Part shown: piece after piece, positions 9,501 to 20,324 of the stretch | Layout: every line of letters begins with the position of its first letter | Numbering within the stretch: position 1 is the first letter of the stretch | NCBI GenBank assembly: GCA_019925095.2 | Contig: CM034408.1 | Span: 806,001-870,000 of the forward strand | Direction of reading: 5' to 3' | DNA from: Dendrolimus kikuchii | Taxonomy: Eukaryota > Arthropoda > Insecta > Lepidoptera > Lasiocampidae | Length of the DNA stretch: 64,000 nt | The notes under the pieces: generated by a model | The model's input: only the letters and a program-made list of their open reading frames with translations | Database searches by the model: none | What the model was told of the DNA's origin: nothing | Program-made: the position numbers and the translations under genes

Positions 9501-9751
9501 TCTTATACTAATATATAAAGCTGAAGAGTTTGTTTGTTTGAACGCGCTAATCTCAGGAACTACTACTCTGATTTGAAAAATTCTTTCAGTTTTAAATAGC
9601 CCATTTATTGAGGAAGGCTATAGGCTATATATCATCACGCTAAGACCAACAGAAGCGGAGCATAAAGGAAGAATGTTTCAAAATCGGGGGCTTATTTTTA
9701 ACTTACTTTTTTTAACTATTCCACTCGAACGAAGTCGCGGGCAGGAGCTAG
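9501..9751 (+). mobile_element. Hel-C, complete short element
   Basis: The copy has TCTTATACTAATATATAAAG after A and GTCGCGGGCAGGAGCTAG before T, with no target duplication, at 251 bp. It differs from the 1103-1333 copy in the 3' third, which shows terminal exchange among Hel-C subtypes. Confidence 0.7.
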
Positions 9752-10013
9752 TAAATTGATATAAATACACAAAGTTATTTGTGTCAACACCAATATATTG
9801 AATAAGGTTAAACAAATAAATGAGATAGCGGCCTCATGTAATCACTCCCACGCAGTCCAGCAGCGAACGAAGATGCTGCTGCGCCCAGTATTTGTTTGAT
9901 TATAATGAGCTTAGATTCCACAAAGTAACTGTATCCAATTTATTATAATGGATTATCTTCTGGCTTGTTAACAAGCATATTGTTATTGGACCCATTTATC
10001 AATGTATTTAGAG

Positions 10014-10594
10014 ATAGGATATGCCCGCGACTTTGTAAATTCCCGGGATACAAATAAGGGATTGTAAAATGTGGGAATAAGCTATTTTTTGAGCAGTTAA
10101 CCAACAACAAAGCGCTCCCGGGAATTTTCCCGCGGGGTTCCCGGTATAAAATGTATCACATATTTTATTACATAAAATTTGTTATCCATCAATGAAAAAA
10201 ATCACATCGGATTTTTTTTTACCTGGATTTTTTTTTAAATAATTCCCAGAAAAATTCCCGCGGGATTTCCAGGATGAAAAGTAGCGTAGATTTTAAGTCT
10301 AAAAATTTACTGTCCGCATCGAAATCCGCCTAGTAGTTTTTACGTGAATCCCGAACAAATAGGCAAACTGACAAACAGACAAGAAATAAAAAAAAATATT
10401 GTGTTGTCCATCGTTTATATAGTCTATTCCAGTTGTTTTTTTTTAAATACATTCAATGTATCTATCTATACGTTGAACGTATTAAAAAAAAAACAACTGG
10501 AATAATAAAATTCTATAATCATAAAGCATGCCGTGTCTGTCTATAGACACGGCATGTTTTATGATTATAGAATTTTATAATATTATAGAATAGA
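10014..10594 (-). mobile_element. Hel-M with palindromic 5' region
   Basis: The sense 5' end (right side) reads TCTATTCTATAATATTATAA. The sense 3' end lies near 10014, where CTAG is mutated to a remnant before 'tatgcccgcgact'. The interior has 'cccgcgggatttccaggatg' and 'tagtagtttttacgtgaatc', phrases typical of lepidopteran Helitrons. The 5' 170 bp folds into two hairpins (10427-10504 and 10506-10574). A diverged copy sits at 53219-53860. Confidence 0.5.
10427..10574. repeat. Two adjacent long hairpins
   Basis: Hairpin 1 pairs 'ccagttgttttttttt' with its complement across about 35 bases. Hairpin 2 pairs AAAATTCTATAATCATAAA and the following GCATGCCGTGTC with a near-perfect complement, about 31 of 32 positions, across a loop of only a few bases. 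Both lie inside Hel-M. Confidence 0.8.
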
Positions 10595-10802
10595 TAACAA
10601 TTGGAGAAAAGTGCTTATATTTTTATTGCTGATGGAAATCACGTAGTGTTCCTTTAAGATAGATAAGGCATCATAAAAATACTATCAGTGTTTATTGAGA
10701 TTTAGCCAGTTGGATTCTCAGATGAGTCGGGCAATTTTTTAAAGTTCATTGGATGCAGTTTTAATTAAATTTAAAAATAAAATAATATTTTTTAGTATTG
10801 AA

Positions 10803-11579
10803 TAACGGTCCGCGACGTCGTCCGCGTGGAATTTGCTTTCAAAACCCTCCGATTTTGAAACATTATTCGTTGGTGCTCCGCTCCTATTGGTCTTAGCGTG
10901 ATGATATATAGCCTATAGCCTTCCTCGATTAATGGGCTATCCAACACTGAAAGAATTTTTCAAATCAGACCAGTAATTCCTGAGATTAGCGCGTTCAATC
11001 AAACAATATATAATATATTTGGCGACAAGACTAATACTTACATTTTAAATATCGCGATATCTTTTGATTGAAACGTCCGAATTGAATAATTCAAAAAGTT
11101 CTAGAAAGGTATTGAATTCGTCTTGAATATGGAGTAATTTATTTTGATAAGGATTAATACCCAGGTACAAAATAAAGAGTTTATGAAGCGACGGCATTTT
11201 AATTATTTAAAAAAATAAAAGAAAACACTTATTGTGAGATAACTACAATAGTTATACATATGGTTACGTGATAATTTTTGTAGACAATTATATGTTCTGC
11301 AAAGTAGTAGTACATTGTTTTGTTCTATAATCAATAGTTTTCGCAGCGCACGCCGTGTAAGGATTTTTTGGGGTAATTTTTTTACACCTTGGGTTACATT
11401 ATTAGACTTTTAGTAAGGATCCTTAATTTTTTTTAAATATAATATAGCCTATAGCCTTCCTCGATAAATTTACTATTCAACACTGAAAGAATTTTTCAAA
11501 TCGGACCAGTGGTTCCTGAGATTAGCGCGTTTAAACAAACAAACAAACAATCTCTTCAGCTTTATAATATTAGTATAGA
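10803..11579 (-). mobile_element. Hel-C composite element, copy 1
   Basis: The right edge is the complement of TCTATACTAATATTATAAAG. The left edge is a decayed 3' end (gtccgcgacgtcgtccgcg). The roughly 125-bp 5' block 'cctcgataaat...gattagcgcg' occurs twice (about 10915-11000 and 11452-11540), enclosing some 430 bp of unrelated AT-rich sequence that contains 'atcgcgatatcttttg'. It looks like a Helitron that picked up flanking DNA plus a second copy. The same arrangement recurs at 17170-17912 and 38972-39612. Confidence 0.65.
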
Positions 11580-11581
11580 TA

Positions 11582-11873
11582 ATATCAGCCCATAAATGTC
11601 CGACTGCTGTGCTCGGGACTCCCATTATAGGGGGAAAGGACAGTATACCCGCCACGCTTGTCCAAGGCGCCTTGGCAGGTTTGACACATCGGTTACCTCG
11701 ATGTGCAGGTTGCATCACGATGTTTCCCTTCAACGTTGTTAGCACTTGGTAATTGTAACAATATGCACATTAGATCAGAAAACTGACTAAGTGGTGCATG
11801 CGTTCCGGCCAGGATCGAACCCGCGCCCTTTGAGTTTGGGACGCGTGCGCTAGTCATTACGCTACCACGACTT
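11582..11873 (-). mobile_element. tRNA-derived SINE-1
   Basis: On the sense strand the head reads CGTGGTAGCGTAATGACTAG (A box), and GGTTCGATCC (B box) falls about 35 bases later, as in tRNA genes. The body contains 'gcatcacgatgtttcccttc' (inverse), and the 3' part is the inverse of 'ccataaatgtccgactgctg'. It directly abuts the T flank of the Hel-C composite. Confidence 0.8.
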
Positions 11874-11874
11874 A

Positions 11875-12195
11875 ATACGTCAAAACAATTATTATTCCCT
11901 AATACAGAGGACATGATTCGTGTTCCGACTCGCACTTGGCTCATGTTTGCAATCTAATAGACAAGTGTTTCGTAAGCCTGTGAGGAGTCTAGTGTGGGTG
12001 TCAGGCGGAACGCGTTAGTTAATTCGATTAATGCAACGCCACCGGGTATAATAATATATTATCAACAAAACCGGCATTGTTATTTAATGTTAACTAGTTT
12101 ACGCCCGTGGCTACGTTCGCGCTAAAAGCCTGCTCCATCTAATTACTGGGAAGTTGGGTAATATAGGTGTATGTTCAAATACACAAGAAACCCTA
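11875..12195. other. Unassigned, with Helitron-like debris
   Basis: At about 12094 'actagtttacgcccgtggct' looks like an inverse Helitron 3' end, and at 12196 TCTACACCAATATTGTAAAG looks like a Helitron 5' end. Neither is part of a complete element. Confidence 0.35.
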
Positions 12196-12237
12196 AATCT
12201 ACACCAATATTGTAAAGAGGCAAGATTTGTATTTTTT

Positions 12238-12780
12238 TTTGAAGTGAAACTTCTATATAGACGGGGGGGGGGGGGGCGTCTTAGGATTTTTCTGTCACGT
12301 AAAAGCGTTGCGGCCGCGTGGAGGAGCGGCAAAAATTTAGACTAGACGTGGTGAGAGGCGGCATAATTTTAGAGCAGACTATGGATGTTTTTTTGGTTGC
12401 GGATCGAATTTGGATTTTTTGTTTGATAAAATAAAATATGTTTAAATAAAAAATGCATTAATTATAATGTATCTAACGTAACCGAATCATAATTTGCATT
12501 AGACCTGCGAATTAACGCGAGTTACTATAATAATATTAAAAGTATTGAGCAAAAGTTATTTTGTACTTCGATAGATGGCGCTAGTCAAACAATAGATCGC
12601 GGTATGGTTTACATTTTGCTACTATGAGTATATTTGCTATATCAATAAATTTTGTATCGATCTAGCATCGTTTTTTGTTTCAATAAAGTGACCCGCCTTA
12701 GTTTGAATTTGGCCACTGCGAAAATACGAAATGTGTGCTGGGACACATAGTAGAAGTGAATCTTCAACGGACAAGTGGCA
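12238..12780. mobile_element. Element I, copy 2
   Basis: It shares the opening GAAGTGAAACTTCTATATAG and the close 'gaatcttcaacggacaagtg' with copy 1. It keeps about 210 extra bases between CTGCGA at about 12505 and CTGCGA at 12716, exactly the segment absent from copy 1. It includes a poly(G) run after the opening. Confidence 0.55.
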
Positions 12781-12922
12781 AAACGAATTACCTTACTTAG
12801 TGTTCATTCACGTTGACTCGCGGACGCGGAGGCGGGCGCGGGCGCGGTAGACGTAGCGAGTTTGTGTTCACATTGGCCGCCAGGCGTTTGCGCGAGTTTT
12901 TGTGTTTTCAGAGATAGAAAAT

Positions 12923-13130
12923 ATGGACGACGATCTTTTATTTTTAACTGAAAATTCATATCTAAAGTGGGAGATGATAAAAATTAGAATTGGTGTGCAC
13001 GAAATTATAGTATAATAAAGAAAGAGAACGGTATGGTAAATTTCATACTTTATATAGTAATTTGAGTGATTTCAAAAGAAGACACATTTTCATTAAAACA
13101 TAAAGCCCGAAGAACGACTATTTATAACTA
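12923..13130 (+). pseudogene. Harbinger-type transposase N-terminal remnant
   Basis: Two short frames (MDDDLLFLTENSYLKWEM, then in another frame the GKFHTLY block and SPKND) with stops between them correspond to the start of a HARBI1-like nuclease. The DDE core is not present. The assignment is by remembered similarity. Confidence 0.45.
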
Positions 13131-13311
13131 TAAGGTGAGTTTAAAAAAAAACCAGTTAATTATCATTTTTTTATCAGGATACATAATAACAGTAATTCAA
13201 ATTCAAACAAGGTTCGTTAACATTTTTTGAAAAGGCTTTTGGGAATTGCAGGAGTTAAATTATTAACTCCCGCAATTTCCAAAAGTCTAATATAAAAATG
13301 AAAATAATAAT

Positions 13312-13698
13312 TTTGCGGACCGCGTTCGTAATACTGAAGTAAGAAAGACAGTTGGTCTGAAAGAGAGTGTCGGGGTGAAGGTAAGGAAAGGAATGCTCCG
13401 GTGGTTCGGACATGTAGAAAGAATGCATGATGAAAGAATGAATAAACAGATACACAATGCAAAAGTGGATAGATGCAGAAGTCGTGGAAGGCCACGACAC
13501 ACTTTCCATGATCAAATTGATCGTGTACTAGCAGAAGGTGATGTTAGGAGCCTTAAGAACAGACGAGCGTGCATGACAAGAGTTATGAATGTCAAAGGAG
13601 CAAGTGAGGTGTGTAAGAATAAGCCTAAATGGCGCTCTGTTGTTCGTGCCTACCCCGCAAGGGAACTGGCGTGAAGTTATGTATGTATGTATGTATGT
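13312..13698 (+). mobile_element. RTE-A tail nested in Harbinger-like element
   Basis: The truncated copy starts at TTGCGGACCGCGTTCG. AAAATAATAAT flanks it at 13301-13311 and 13699-13709. It encodes KVRKGMLRWFGHVERM to the PARELA stop. It is younger than the DNA transposon it interrupts. Confidence 0.9.
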
Positions 13699-13971
13699 AA
13701 AATAATAATACCCGTATATATAAAGTACTCTGTCGTTCATACTGGTTGAACTTACCTGACGTCGCGAGTGAATCGCGCGCTTCGCCGCTAGCGTACAACT
13801 CATGCGTTTGATATTGCCGCGAGCGAAACGCGCGCGCCAGTCGCTAGCTTGCCCGCTACTTAGACCGCGCGTGCATTTCGCAACGTGAACATTTGGATAT
13901 TACGCCATATGTTTGTTATTTCGCGACCGCGCCCGCCACCGCGTCCGCGAGTCAACGTGTTTGAATACTTA

Positions 13972-14523
13972 GCCATTTCCGGTATTACATACGCTAAGTT
14001 TATGTATTTTACCATTTAAAATGCAAGATTCACACCTGATACCCGTCAAAAAAGCGACTTATCCACTTGTATTGACGTGGGTAGACGAAATAAAAATTCC
14101 ATTGCGATACTGAATGGCATAACGGCGTCTTCCTACTTCACGCCCACTTGTGTTATGATCGCTTTAAATCGTTTCGCCTGTTTAAGACCTTATTTTAGAG
14201 CTTATTGTTATCCTAGACTAGATAGAAGTCCTGAGGGCCTAAAGCGGTCGTCTTTGGAGAATCGTTTAGTGAAATTATCCATTTGTAAGCAAAAGTCAGC
14301 TTTAATGTGACGAGCCTTTTCATACCGCGACTGTACTTCCTATTCCCTTGACAACGTGTATGCAAAATTTCGTAACGATCTTTTGCGTAGTTAAGAAATA
14401 AAAACGTCATAAACAATAAATCACATTTGAATTTTTGATATTAGGATTACCTACATCAATCATTCAAAGGTCAATGACTTTTAATACTAACCACTTACGA
14501 ACAAAAACTTCTTTTATAAACTA
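13972..14523. other. Unassigned stretch
   Basis: There is a 77-codon frame at 14077-14310 (MGRRNKNSIAILNG...) without recognised similarity, codon bias or context. I treat it as chance. Confidence 0.35.
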
Positions 14524-14730
14524 CTAGCAGTCCCGGCAGACGTTGTCCTGCCCTGAAAAAACAAATATCTAGGACCCGATCCCAGCGCCACCTACCGGCT
14601 CCAGTTGTAAATCTAAACCATCCGGGGACCAATCCAAACACACACAAAAATTTTAATCAAAATCGGTAAATTCGTTCTCAAGTTATTTACGTACATACAT
14701 TTCTACGATTCATTTTTATACATAAGAAGA
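14524..14730 (-). mobile_element. Hel-P, complete short Helitron-like element
   Basis: On the sense strand it starts TCTTCTTATGTATAAAAATG and ends GTCTGCCGGGACTGCTAG, between A and T. The 207-bp body includes 'gccacctaccggctccag'. The copy at 29162-29366 has the same 5' end, while 31320 and 34863 share the 3' end but have another 5' end. Confidence 0.65.
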
Positions 14731-15041
14731 TGAGAGCAATGTCATCAAAAAAAGCGACAGCCATTCGCTTCATCATTTTTTGCTTCAAACCCAAAAATTC
14801 TGTACCGTTGTGCGTAATATATATAAAAACCATGAATTGAATACAATAAATCACCATTACAGACGGACAGCGTGTCTTATTATTAGAGAGCGTGGCAAAT
14901 GGTTACTGGTAAGGTTTGAAGGCACGACTATAATGACAATTGTACTATGACAGAGGCATGTTATTTTTTTTGCTAGCAATTCACTAGCAAACTCGCCATC
15001 GTGCCAACGCGAACGAAGTGTAGTCGCTATCTTTTTTTAAA
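14731..15041. other. Unassigned, with a MITE fragment at its end
   Basis: The segment 14975-15015 (caattcactagcaaac...gccaacgcgaacgaag) matches pieces at 36598-36672 and 41094-41206, a small inverted-repeat element. The rest is unrecognised. Confidence 0.4.
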
Positions 15042-15134
15042 TTTTTTTTATTGCAGGAGTTCAGCAGACAGGCAGACGGCCCACTTGATGGAAAGTGGTT
15101 ACCATCGCCTATAGACATTTGCAACACCAAAGGT
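15042..15134 (-). mobile_element. SINE-B 3'-end fragment
   Basis: The poly(T) and the first 90 bases of the antisense copy stop at 'caacaccaaagg', where another SINE-B begins. The same site was the target of retroposon X at 1497. Confidence 0.75.
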
Positions 15135-15447
15135 TTTTTTTTTATTGCAGGAGATCAGCAGACAGGCAGACGGCCTACTTGATGGAAGGCGATTACTATC
15201 GCCTATGGACTTTGCAACACCAAAGTTGCTATAAATGCGCTGCTACCCTCTTAAGGGACACTGGAACTTGGTCACTAATGCCGGAACACAACTCAAGGTT
15301 GTTATGGCGACATACTTTAGACTAGGGGTGGTAGCCATCCAGTCGAGCAAATGCCCTACCACCTGGCTGTGGGTTGTTCTGTCGCCTCTTACGACAGGCC
15401 GCCCGGCCGCAGGAAATTGTATTCTTTCTCCGTTCCTGCACGAATGA
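15134..15447 (-). mobile_element. SINE-B long form
   Basis: The complete antisense copy runs from poly(T) at 15134 to the inverse of TTCGTGCAGGAACGGAG at 15447. It stands head to tail behind the fragment at 15042. Confidence 0.8.
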
Positions 15448-15775
15448 CGCTATAAATTATTGTGGCACGACGTACTTCAGAATAATACAATGCACGATTT
15501 CAATACTTTTATTTCAATTTCCACATCTAAAGATCATTAACACGAACTGAAAATTTTTCATGTCCCAACAATTAAACAATAAATTATAACACCACACAAA
15601 GTCACAAACACATAACTAACAATAAAACTTATACACATACTCAAACCAACGCGCACTACCACCGCATTGCATTACACGCACACTCCACAAACAAACCAAG
15701 ACACACAAAGAGCCTAAACATTAATAACCCAGGCACAGAAAAGAAAAAACCAACACACATGGCACTAGATAGGAC

Positions 15776-16337
15776 AATATATATAAGTATAGATATAAGG
15801 CCCACACTGCACATGCACTTCCTCACAACACCAGCATGTAACAGATACACTCTACATTAGTATAAGTTTAGTATTAAAACTAGAATAAATTAATACATAC
15901 ATACATACATAACTTCACGCCAGTTCCCTTGCGGGGTAGGCACGAACAACAGAGTGCCATTTAGGCTTATTCTTACACACCTCACTTGCCTCTTTGACAT
16001 TCATAACTCTTGTCATGCAAGCTCGTCTGTTCTTAAGGCTCCTGACATCACCTTCTGCTAGTACACGATCAATTTGATCATGGAAGGTGTGTCGTGGCCT
16101 TCCACGACTTCTGCATCCATCCACTTTTGCATTGTATATCTGTTTAGTCATTCTTTCATCATGCATGCATCTAGAATAAATTAATATAATAAGTTATTCG
16201 TCAGATACAATTAATGTCACACACAAGAACCAAAATAACTAATAAGCGTGTTAAATTCAAAAAATTAAATCTAGAAATTAAGTTGTAAAAAAGAGTACGG
16301 AACTCGAGTCCGTAGAGTTGTTAATAATAAAAAAAAA
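15776..16337 (+). mobile_element. Retroposon X, second copy, with RTE-A nested
   Basis: It matches 1497-1802 from 'tataagtatagatataaggc' through 'gagtccgtagagttgttaat' and an A-rich end. An antisense RTE-A tail interrupts it at 15896-16170. The sequence left of it (15480-15775, AC-rich) may be more of the same element, because X at 1497 could be 5'-truncated. Confidence 0.65.
15896..16170 (-). mobile_element. RTE-A tail with 16-bp TSD inside retroposon X
   Basis: The (CATA)n start on this strand leads into the inverse of PARELA, NKPKW and GRPRHTFHDQ codons. CTAGAATAAATTAATA is duplicated at 15880-15895 and 16171-16186. The uninterrupted site exists in the other copy of X (about 1600-1615). 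Confidence 0.9.
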
Positions 16338-16499
16338 GACATCTAAAGACAATTCGATCGACTTAACAGTTCACTTTGGCCTTTACTGGTGGCGCCATCT
16401 TTAAACAGCGCATGTTCGCTTGAACAAGATTTTCAAATCAAATCAAATAATTTATAGTATAAAAACATAGTTATACAAATAGGTCTTGTTATTTTATAC

Positions 16500-16953
16500 T
16501 ATGGAAGCGTATGGAAGCGAGAGTTGGGTATAGAAGAGAGAGCATGAAAGTAGAGTAAACGCGGTCGAGATGCGAGCACTGCGCAAAATCTGCGGAGTGA
16601 CGCTCGCGGAGCGCGGTCGTAATACCGAAGTAAGAAAGAGAGTTGGTCTGAAAGAGAGTGTCGGGGTGAAGGTAAGGAAAGGAATGCTCCGGTGGTTCGG
16701 GCATGTGGAAAGAATGAATGACAATGCAAAAGTGGATAGATGCAGAAGTCGTGGAAGACCACGACACACCTTCCATGATCAAATTGATCGTGTACTAGCA
16801 GAAGGTGATGTCAGGAGCCTTAAGAACAGACGAGCGTGCATGATTATGAACGTCAAAGAAGCCAGTGAGGTGTGTAAGAATAAGCCTGAATGGCGCTCTG
16901 TTGTTCGTGCCTACCCCGCAAGGGAACTGGCGTGAAGTTATGTATGTATGTAT
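16500..16953 (+). mobile_element. RTE-A tail with internal deletion
   Basis: The frame from MRALRKICGVTL to the stop lacks the segment HDERMTKQIY (FGHVERMNDNAKVDRC) and also TRV (ACMIMNV). These are clean in-frame losses. No target duplication was found. Confidence 0.85.
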
Positions 16954-16954
16954 G

Positions 16955-17169
16955 AACTCATAACCAGTAACCTCAGAAACCGGGCATCAATGACGTTACA
17001 TATTGACAGATAACTTACGTGTATACACTAACGTGACTATTAGTTATTTTTAACTCTTTAAATGAGACGCATTCGGCCACAGTCAATAACTTTGACATTA
17101 TCCCAGGCGAGGCCCCATTCTAGCAAATACGACGTCGTCATGGCAACTACGCGAACGAATTTTTCTAAT
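16955..17169. other. Unassigned stretch
   Basis: Nothing recognised except 'gtcatggcaactacgcgaac' at about 17137, reminiscent of the small MITE at 41094. Confidence 0.3.
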
Positions 17170-17912
17170 CTATACCTTAGTATTATTATATTATTATAAA
17201 GCTGAAGAGTTTGTTTGTTTAAACGCGCTAATCTCAGGAACTACGGGTCTGATTTGAAAATTTCTTTCAGTGCTGAATAGTACATTTATCGAGGAAGGCT
17301 ATAGGCTGTATTATATTTTCAAGAAAATTAGGGATCCTTACTAAAAGTCCAATAATATAACCCAAGGTGTAAAAAAGGACTCGAAAAAATCCTTACACAG
17401 CGTGCGCTGCGAAAACTATTGATTATAGAACAAAACAATGTACTACCACTTTGCAGAACATATAATTGTCTACAAAAAATATCGCGTAACCATATAACCA
17501 TCTAACTATTGTAGTTATCTCACAATAAGGTTTTTCTTTTATTTTTTTTAAATAATTAAAATGCCGTCGCTTCAAAAACTCTTTATTTTGTACCTTGGTA
17601 TTAATCCTTATTAAAATTAATTACTCCATATTCAAGACAAATTCAATACCTTTCTAGAATTTTTAGAATTATTCAATTCGGACGTTTCATTCAAAAGATA
17701 TCGCGATATTTAAAATGTAAGTATTAGTGTTGTAGCCAAATATACTAATATTGTTTGATTGAACGCGCTAATCTCAGGAACTACGGGTCTGATTTGAAAA
17801 ATTCTTTCAGTGTTGGTTAGCCCATTTATCGAGGAAGGCTATAGGCTATATGTCATCACGCTAAGACCAATAGGAGCGGAGCACCAATGAAGAATATTTC
17901 AAAATCGGAGCC
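17170..17912 (+). mobile_element. Hel-C composite element, copy 2
   Basis: It starts TCTATACCTTAGTATTATTA and has the duplicated 5' block at about 17200-17300 and 17755-17850, with the same 430-bp middle (gtgcgctgcgaaaactattg, ttcaaaagatatcgcgatat) as at 10803 and 38972. The 3' end is truncated before CTAG. Confidence 0.65.
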
Positions 17913-18117
17913 ACTTACGTAAGCATATCAGACCGCATATTTCTGAAATATGGGGCAACATAAACAATGTTGCCAATAAAACCGATTATGAAATAACATG
18001 TCGTTGTTTCATCGATTCGGTTTACAATTACCAAAAATGTAGATTTTATACATTTATTCATACAAACGTTCGCAACAACAGCGCCGGAGGCAACGCGTCG
18101 TTAACATTACGGATTTT
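17913..18117. other. Unassigned stretch
   Basis: No family match recognised. Confidence 0.3.
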
Positions 18118-18417
18118 CTTTTATTGCATGAGTCCAGCAGACTGGCAGACGGCCCACTTGATGCAAAGCGATCACCATCGTCTATGGACATTTGGAACAC
18201 CAAAGGTGCTACAAATGAACTGCTGCTCTCTTAAGGGAGACTGGAACCTGGTCACTAATGCCGGAACACAACTCAAGATTGTTATGGCGGCATACTCTAG
18301 AGTTTAGACCAAGTCCGGCAAGCACCCTACCACTTGGCTGTGGGTTGTTTTGTCGCCTCTCACGATAGGCCGCCCGGCCGCAGGAAATTGTAGTTCTTCT
18401 CCATTCCTGCACGGATA
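18118..18417 (-). mobile_element. SINE-B long form, diverged
   Basis: A nearly complete antisense copy. A duplication and deletion in the middle (ctctagagtttagaccaagt) distorts the region that reads 'ccctggtctagagtatgc' elsewhere. Confidence 0.75.
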
Positions 18418-18758
18418 GAGGAGAATAGGATGATAGAAGTATCTGAGAAGAGATCAACCTAACATACGAGTACATGTACTCTAATACTCTAAGTAACTAA
18501 AATTAGTCCAGCCCGACCAAACTGCTGTCGTAGGGCAATGTACCTAGAAGGCTGGCAGCATTACCAAACAAAATTACTGTGTTTAAGTAATTATAATGCA
18601 GTCTATTTCAATAAAGTATAACATATGAATTAATTTTTAAATATGGGTTCTGCTCGAGTTAATTATGTTTTCGTGTTATCTGAAATTAGCTTTTGGATGG
18701 TCAACGAACCATGACGCTAGTTGGAGAAGTGCGGGCGGAATTTAGACATTGGATCTTT
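18418..18758. other. Unassigned stretch
   Basis: No coding or repeat family recognised. Confidence 0.3.
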
Positions 18759-18762
18759 ATAT

Positions 18763-19221
18763 TTTTACGAGTGTGGGACTCGAATTAAAATGCCGTTGGA
18801 ATTACTATAGAATTTATTAGAACTATACACACGGGTACAAATAAAACTAGACACTACTTGTTACAATCTGCACGATCAATAACACGCGCAAAGTCCGTCA
18901 CTATAACGCCTGTCGAATGAACACGTCTTGCTTGTATCGTTATCGTCGCTCGACTGCCTCACCCCTCCGTTCGGTCATTGTTTTATACTAAACTGTATAA
19001 TAGAACAAAGGACCGTGTTCACCGAGTTAATCCGCACACCTGGCAAGCAAGGATTAGTTCGACACTAATGACGACCATAAAAGAAGTAGAAAAACAATAG
19101 CATGTTTTTATGAACTACAAATTCTAAACACAAAGTAAACAAAAGAATTCCTAAATCCAGTGGCAATAAAACTGAGTTTTACGACCTGCAGGTATGCGCA
19201 TTTCTGTGTCGGTATGTAACA
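18763..19221 (-). mobile_element. LTR-G solo LTR with ATAT target duplication
   Basis: The sense sequence begins TGTTACATACCG and ends close to CTCGTAACA, here mutated. Perfect 4-bp repeats ATAT flank it (18759-18762, 19222-19225). It shares 'agtgacggactttgcgcgtg' and 'aataaactctataat' with 23305-23768. No gag-pol sequence lies on either side, so it is a solo LTR left by recombination. Confidence 0.75.
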
Positions 19222-19289
19222 ATATATTCTTCTTTACGGGCTTTTTTCTTTTATATATCGTATAAACTACATTAGACGTTAATAATAAG

Positions 19290-19482
19290 GGAACGAAAGA
19301 TACATATAGACACCTGGCAAAGTGTTCTCAACCTATGGCCGTTTGCAACACCAGGAGCGCTGCGAACGCGTTGCCGGTCTCGAAGAAATTTTATAACGGC
19401 CTTCTTAAATGACTCCATATCGTAGAGGGTCTCCTCCTTCCTCGGCGGGAAGTTTTCTTGCAAGTCGTTATTCTACGCAGAT
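19290..19482 (-). pseudogene. CR1/Jockey-type LINE, C-terminal fragment
   Basis: The antisense frame reads FPPRKEETLYDMESFKKAVI, KFLRDRQR and APGVANGHR, the same protein end as 6733-7168 (SFKKGVIKFLRGRQR, GVANVHKRR). Here the end is not followed by SINE-B. Confidence 0.65.
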
Positions 19483-20052
19483 TAAATTGGTAGTGGTGGT
19501 AGCCCAAGTAAATGAGAGTGAACATCCTGCCGATGGCGTGTGAAAATGTGGTGTTGGCGCCAGACCAAACAGTTCCTCGGAACTACAGTGTACTTCGGTA
19601 ACTTCAAATAGGTTTTGAAGCAAAACCTTTCATTTACCGTTAGGTCTGTTTTTCTATGAACTTGTAAATCTGTACTTGAGCGACATAAGCAACAGCAAAG
19701 CACAGCTGCGTGTCACGGAGATGAATATGCCGCGGTGAATGTACGGAGACACGCGGAAGGATCGCGATAGAAACTCTCGCAGCCGCGGCAACCTCTCCAT
19801 ATCCGTGACATAACGAATAAGCTGCAAGAGTGCCGCCTACATCGTGGGGAACAAATGTCTAGCCATAGCGCCTCCGCTAGGTCCCGGTCGAAGGAGTAGG
19901 CTCAATAAATGCTGGCTTGACGTCGTAAAGTATGATGAGTACCAATGTTCTCACAAATAGGGATGCCGAAGACCGCGCGAAGTGGAGAAGAAAAAGTATT
20001 AAAGCTGACACCGGGTTTCGAGGCAGACGCCCTGAACATCCGTTTTCTATCC
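19483..20052. other. Unassigned, two related halves
   Basis: The text 'gtgttggcgccagaccaaac' at about 19550 and 'acgttggcaccagaccgagc' at about 20370 start two similar blocks of 110 bp (both continue ...agttcctcggaactacagtg type, then catttaccgtta), so an unknown repeat occurs on both sides of SINE-B 20053-20324. Confidence 0.4.
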
Positions 20053-20324
20053 GTGTAGGAACGGAGAAAGAATACAATTTCCTGCGGCCGGGAGGCCTGT
20101 CGTAATAGGCGACTTAACAACCCACAGCCAAGTGGTAGGGCATTTTCCCGACTGAATGGCTAACACCCCTGTACTAAATGTCGCCATAGCAACCTTGAGT
20201 TGTCTTCCGGCATTAGTGACCAGGTTCCAGTCTCCTTTAAAATAGCAGCAGCGCATTTGTACCTCCTTTGGTGTTGCAAAGGTCCATCAAGTGGGCCATC
20301 TGCGAACTCCTGCAATAAAAAAAA
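20053..20324 (+). mobile_element. SINE-B long form with tail deletion
   Basis: The sense copy runs from GTGTAGGAACGGAG to CAATAAAAAAAA. It lacks 'taggcgatggtaaccgc' near the end, a deletion between two short CCAT repeats. Confidence 0.75.

Larger units (their letters stand above)
12800..13968 (+). mobile_element. Decayed PIF/Harbinger-like DNA transposon
   Basis: Terminal inverted repeats GTGTTCATTCACGTTGACTC and GTATTCAAACACGTTGACTC (inverse of the right end) continue into GC-rich sub-terminal repeats. TTA flanks both ends (12797-12799, 13969-13971), the target duplication of PIF/Harbinger. Inside, an ATG at 12923 starts MDDDLLFLTENSY and a shifted frame at 13017-13073 reads KERERYGKFHTLYSNLSDF. 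That resembles the region before the FRM motif in Harbinger nucleases. Most of the transposase is gone. RTE-A is nested at 13312-13698. Confidence 0.65.
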
